DNA from: Roseovarius sp.
GTDB lineage: Bacteria; Pseudomonadota; Alphaproteobacteria; Rhodobacterales; Rhodobacteraceae
NCBI RefSeq assembly: GCF_030373445.1
Contig: NZ_JAUCYU010000007.1
Location: forward strand, 184,797 to 248,796
DNA: 64,000 nt
Direction: 5' to 3'
Position numbers and translations under genes: made by a program. This document shows, piece after piece, positions 61,154 to 64,000 of the stretch (positions are counted from its first letter, which is position 1; each line of letters starts with the position of its first letter). The notes beneath the pieces are model-generated. The model ran no database searches, was not told where the DNA came from, and was given only the letters and a program-made list of their open reading frames with translations.

Positions 61154-61819
61154 ATGACGGCAGAGACCATACCCACGATCACCGCCTTCGCCGCCTCGCC
61201 CGACCGGGGCGCGGGGCTCGCCCGCGACATGCGGCTGCGATGGGCCTTCGAGGAGCTCGGCCAGCCCTATGACGTGCGCCTCGTGTCCTTTTCCGAGATG
61301 AAGGCGCCCGCGCACATGGCGCTGCACCCGTTCGGGCAGATCCCCACCTACGAGGAAGGCGACCTGGCGCTGTTCGAGACCGGGGCGATTCTCCTCCACC
61401 TCGCCGGCCGCCACCCGGGCCTGCTGCCCGATGACCCGGGCGCGCGCAGCCGGGCCGTCACCTGGCTCTTCGCCGCGCTCAACACGGTCGAACCGCCGAT
61501 CGTCGAGCTGGAGCAATCGCGCTACATCGTCGGCGACCGGCCCTGGTATGGCGAGCTGCGCGAGGTGCTGGAGGGGCGCGTGCGGGCCCGGCTCGACCAG
61601 TTGGCCGCCCGGCTGGGCGAGGGCTCGTGGCTCGACGGCGCCTTCAGCGTCGGCGACCTGATGATGGTGCTGGTGCTGCGGCGGCTGGAGGGGGCCGGCA
61701 TACTGGACGCCTATCCCGCCCTCGCCGCCTATATCGCGCGGGGTCAGGCGCGGCCCGCCTATCGCCGCGCCTTCGCCGCGCAGCTCGCGGTGTTCGAGGA
61801 CGGGCCGGCAAAGGGATGA
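61154..61819 (+). CDS. Glutathione S-transferase family protein
   Basis: This is a 221-residue GST with the thioredoxin-like domain (MRLRWAFEELGQPYDVRLV; PFGQIPTYEEGDLALFETGAI) and an all-helical C-terminal domain (SVGDLMMVLVLRRL). AGGAGGAGG precedes the ATG. It probably conjugates or reduces hydrophobic or peroxide substrates with glutathione; the substrate is unknown. Confidence 0.92.
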   Translation: MTAETIPTITAFAASPDRGAGLARDMRLRWAFEELGQPYDVRLVSFSEMKAPAHMALHPFGQIPTYEEGDLALFETGAILLHLAGRHPGLLPDDPGARSRAVTWLFAALNTVEPPIVELEQSRYIVGDRPWYGELREVLEGRVRARLDQLAARLGEGSWLDGAFSVGDLMMVLVLRRLEGAGILDAYPALAAYIARGQARPAYRRAFAAQLAVFEDGPAKG

Positions 61820-61831
61820 CCTCGCACAAGG

Positions 61832-61857
61832 AAAACGGCCGCCCGGGGGGGCGGCCG
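61832..61857 (-). terminator. Intrinsic terminator between convergent GST and PRC-barrel genes
   Basis: CGGCCGCCC and GGGCGGCCG form a 9-bp stem with a 4-base loop. On the minus strand it is followed by TTTTCC, so it ends the PRC-barrel transcript and may work for the GST side as well. Confidence 0.8.
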
Positions 61858-61884
61858 CTTCCGGCATTGCCATTCGAAACGGCG

Positions 61885-62412
61885 TCAGCCGTCCGTCGCG
61901 GTGGCCGCGGCCTGGGCGTTGATCGCCGCGATGAGCGACTGCTCGCTCATGTTGACGACAAGCCCGTCATTGCCCACGGACATGTTGTTCTTGCTGACGG
62001 CCACGTGTTCGGTCGAACCGTCGACGGAGGTTTCCATCTGCGTGTCGAGATCGACAAGCACCATGTCATCGGCCAGGTCGGCCTTGTTGACGGTGCCGAC
62101 AAGCTCGCCATCGCTGGTGCGCACCTTCGCGTCCTGCGTCAGGGCGGCGTCGAGCTGTGCGCCCGCGTCGCTGGCGGCGTCATAGCCGGCTTCGGCCGTG
62201 GCCGACGCGGCGTCGACGCCAAGCTTCACGGTGTTCTTCATGAAGTCACCGGCTTCCTTGGCGGTCTGCCCCAGCTCTTCACCGACACTGGCCGACCCTT
62301 CGGCCTGCGTTTCCATCTCGACCTCGGTCTCCGTCTGCTCGGCCGACAGGGGCGCGGCAGCGATCAGGGCCAGGGCGGCGGTGGTGGCGGCGATACTCTT
62401 GCGGAAAGTCAT
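61885..62412 (-). CDS. Exported PRC-barrel domain protein (175 aa)
   Basis: The ATG at 62412 has AAAGGAGG upstream. A signal peptide (IAATTAALALIAAAPLSAEQ) is followed by an acidic linker, a short helical region and a PRC-barrel-like domain (DAKVRTSDGELVGTVNKADL; MVLVDLDTQM; HVAVSKNNMSV). It is probably a periplasmic stress or assembly protein; function is unknown. Confidence 0.8.
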   Translation of the reverse strand: MTFRKSIAATTAALALIAAAPLSAEQTETEVEMETQAEGSASVGEELGQTAKEAGDFMKNTVKLGVDAASATAEAGYDAASDAGAQLDAALTQDAKVRTSDGELVGTVNKADLADDMVLVDLDTQMETSVDGSTEHVAVSKNNMSVGNDGLVVNMSEQSLIAAINAQAAATATDG

Positions 62413-62743
62413 GGGGGATATCCTCCTTTGGGTTGCAGAGTGCGTCTTCGGGAGTGTCAACGAGAGGGGGGTGGAGGTTGTTCCATGCCGGTTTCGGAAA
62501 GCGGCGACAGGTTGCCGGCGGGCCCTGGGTCGCCTTGCTCCGCAAAGGTCATGGCACCGTCCGGCGCCACCGGTGACTCGGTGGGAAAGCCAGGTGGGCA
62601 ATACGGCACCGAAACTCCTAAAGAAATGGCGTGACACCCGCATAGCTTGTTGAAAGTCTGTCAGCTATTAGAATCGAAGGAAAAGAGGTGGACGCCGTGC
62701 GCTACTGGTTCTGATCACGGATCAGCGCGGCGTTAGATTTGAT
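62413..62743. other. Intergenic region, no gene found
   Basis: These 331 bases hold the ribosome site and presumably the promoter of the PRC-barrel gene. GC content falls toward the right end, where the AT-richer block begins. I see no RNA gene or convincing repeat. Confidence 0.5.
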
Positions 62744-63634
62744 ATGCTTCAGCGCCGCTTAGTAATAGACACCACATCTGGATTGGTAATTGTTGTATTC
62801 TTAGGTCTTTTGTTTTGGGCGGCGGTTTCGATCACAAACCTAAACGCCGCATACCGCGTATCCGAACATTATCGCGTCGATAGCAAAGAAAATAATTCCG
62901 ATGACGCGATTTTGGCATTCTGCAGTCGGCTTCCGGACCTGAATCGGATTCAGTGCGCGATAAACGAAGCACGGGCTCGCCAAAATCGCACCAACGAAGC
63001 CGAAGGCTTGCAAGCCCAAAAAAGAATTGCGCTTTGGTCCAAGTTCATGTTCTTCACCTCTCTCTTTGCATCCGCGGCGGCCGTCTTCGGCTTAGTATGG
63101 CTCCGCGCCACTTGGGCGGAAACTAAGCGCACGGCCGATGTGGCCCGCGACATTGGTGAAAAGCAAGTAAGGGCATATCTCTCGGTTAAGAGTATCTCCA
63201 TTGACGACAAACTGTCTACGACTGGCCGTGTCGTGGCCCACATGACTTATGAAAACACGGGCCAAAGCCCGGCTCGGAATGTTCACCATGAGCTTCAGGT
63301 CGGGTGTGCGATAGCAATCGGCAAACCAAACATTCTGTTCGAAGATATTGTCAGTGAACTTACAGAAGTTCGCAAACAGCAAGGAAGCAGTACTGGCGAA
63401 ATAGGATCTCGCGGCACTGGAATCTGCAAAGTACAATCCGACGATCCCGTGCCACCAAATTTCTTTAATTTGGTCTCTTCTGGCAAAGCGATCATTTTCG
63501 TCAGAGGCTGGGTAATTTACTCTGATGTTTTCGGCGCTCGACATCAAGTGATGTTCTGCTGGCATCGAGATGCCGAAACTGCTCGGCAGGGATTTAACTT
63601 GAGCCTCAGTCCATCCGGTAATAGCGCGGACTAA
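62744..63634 (+). CDS. Membrane protein of unknown function (296 aa), AT-rich
   Basis: Two hydrophobic helices (LVIVVFLGLLFWAAVSI; FMFFTSLFASAAAVFGLVW) flank a cysteine-containing loop, followed by a long soluble domain rich in strands (AYLSVKSISIDD; VVAHMTYENTGQSPARNVHH), as seen in many small phage- or island-linked membrane proteins. The ribosome site is poor. Base composition is clearly lower in GC than its neighbours, so recent transfer is likely. No family is recognised. Confidence 0.7.
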   Translation: MLQRRLVIDTTSGLVIVVFLGLLFWAAVSITNLNAAYRVSEHYRVDSKENNSDDAILAFCSRLPDLNRIQCAINEARARQNRTNEAEGLQAQKRIALWSKFMFFTSLFASAAAVFGLVWLRATWAETKRTADVARDIGEKQVRAYLSVKSISIDDKLSTTGRVVAHMTYENTGQSPARNVHHELQVGCAIAIGKPNILFEDIVSELTEVRKQQGSSTGEIGSRGTGICKVQSDDPVPPNFFNLVSSGKAIIFVRGWVIYSDVFGARHQVMFCWHRDAETARQGFNLSLSPSGNSAD

Positions 63635-63860
63635 CAGAATTGCGAGCGCGCACGCCCCAACAAAAACTCGGCCGTCTAAGTCCGCGTTCCCGCTCACTCA
63701 AGCGCGGGTGGCATAGGGTAATCGCGTTGGCCATGTATCGGGCAAGACCGGGAAAAGCCGCCTGCCGCGCCGATGCGAACCGACTTTACCGTTGCAAGCA
63801 CTCCTCCGAATCGTGCCATACTCAGGTGATTTCATGCTCTTTACCGAAAGTTGCCCTTCC

Positions 63861-63992
63861 ATGACCGACCGTCGCGCGAACCCATATGCGGACCTTCCGA
63901 AAGATCGTTTCTGGAAGAGAGCCGTTGAGGAAACGAGTCCGCTGGATGATCTTGCCCCCATTTCACCGGACACTCAGGCGGTTGCGTTTTGA
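63861..63992 (+). CDS. Possible N-terminal fragment of a GSCFA-type protein
   Basis: A 43-codon frame starts MTDRRANPYADLPKDRFWKR and ends in TGA eight bases before the window stops. NPYxxLP-x-x-x-FW resembles the start of GSCFA-domain proteins of roseobacters, which should then continue to a GSCFAQ motif. Here the frame stops early, so the gene is either broken or the match is by chance. The sequence to decide this lies beyond the window. Confidence 0.35.
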   Translation: MTDRRANPYADLPKDRFWKRAVEETSPLDDLAPISPDTQAVAF

Positions 63993-64000
63993 GCTGCAAT

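Overview
The window looks like a chromosome segment of a Roseobacter-group alphaproteobacterium (Rhodobacteraceae sensu lato). The evidence is high GC content, a circularly permuted two-piece tmRNA gene whose tag reads ANDNNAPVAVAA, the trgA-trgB-cysK tellurite locus known from Rhodobacter, the dusB(nifR3)-ntrB-ntrC-ntrY-ntrX regulatory run, fused ispDF, SspB-alpha and a DUF4169 gene behind fumC.

Layout. (1) 1-6.3 kb: alpha/beta-hydrolase and isochorismatase-like genes on +, with a catalase-like N-terminal remnant among them, facing a 947-residue winged-helix/STAND ATPase regulator on -. (2) 6.4-18.7 kb: a long minus-strand run of tRNA-Ser(GGA), an AlaX editing protein, an MscS channel, cysK, trgB, trgA, cyclopropane fatty acid synthase, photolyase, a class V aminotransferase, a BCCT transporter and a universal stress protein. 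The theme is membrane, sulfur, osmotic and oxidative stress. (3) 19.0-19.3 kb: ssrA. (4) 19,292-37,164: a 17.9 kb integrated element bounded by a 14-bp direct repeat (CAGAAGCCTGCACT) formed at the 3' end of ssrA. It carries a tyrosine integrase, several small HTH proteins, a RepA-like ATPase, HK97-type head genes, both terminase subunits, a tail tube protein and a tape-measure protein. No lysis gene and no recognisable tail-tip or host-recognition gene was found, and the gene order is unusual. (5) 37.3-41.7 kb: chrA, sspB, a methyltransferase, fumC, DUF4169 and a ribbon-helix-helix gene. (6) 41.9-46.5 kb: hflX, hfq, trkH and trkA on -. (7) 46.6-49.0 kb: two + strand genes, an exported cyclase and a Hint-domain protein, sitting between trkA and ntrX. 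(8) 49.0-56.2 kb: ntrX, ntrY, ntrC, ntrB and dusB on -. (9) 56.5-62.4 kb: ispDF-pgpA-pncC, an MmgE/PrpD-type gene, a COQ10/RatA gene, hpt, a GST and a PRC-barrel protein. (10) 62.7-64.0 kb: AT-richer sequence with an unrecognised membrane protein and the start of a probable GSCFA-type gene.

The element separates two parts of trans-translation. ssrA supplies the degradation tag on the left, and SspB, the adaptor that delivers tagged proteins to ClpXP, lies just beyond the right end. The att core includes the distal half of the terminal ssrA hairpin, so integration leaves ssrA intact. A 17-bp exact copy of the ssrA tag-coding sequence also lies inside the right end of the element, within an intrinsic terminator-like hairpin.

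The most unusual observations are the satellite-like gene content and scrambled morphogenesis order of the element, the ssrA-tag echo, the paired mirror operators in front of the integrase operon, the CGAACG/CGTTCG cluster beside the RepA-like gene, and the loss of the sigma-54 contact motif GAFTGA in both NtrC and NtrX.
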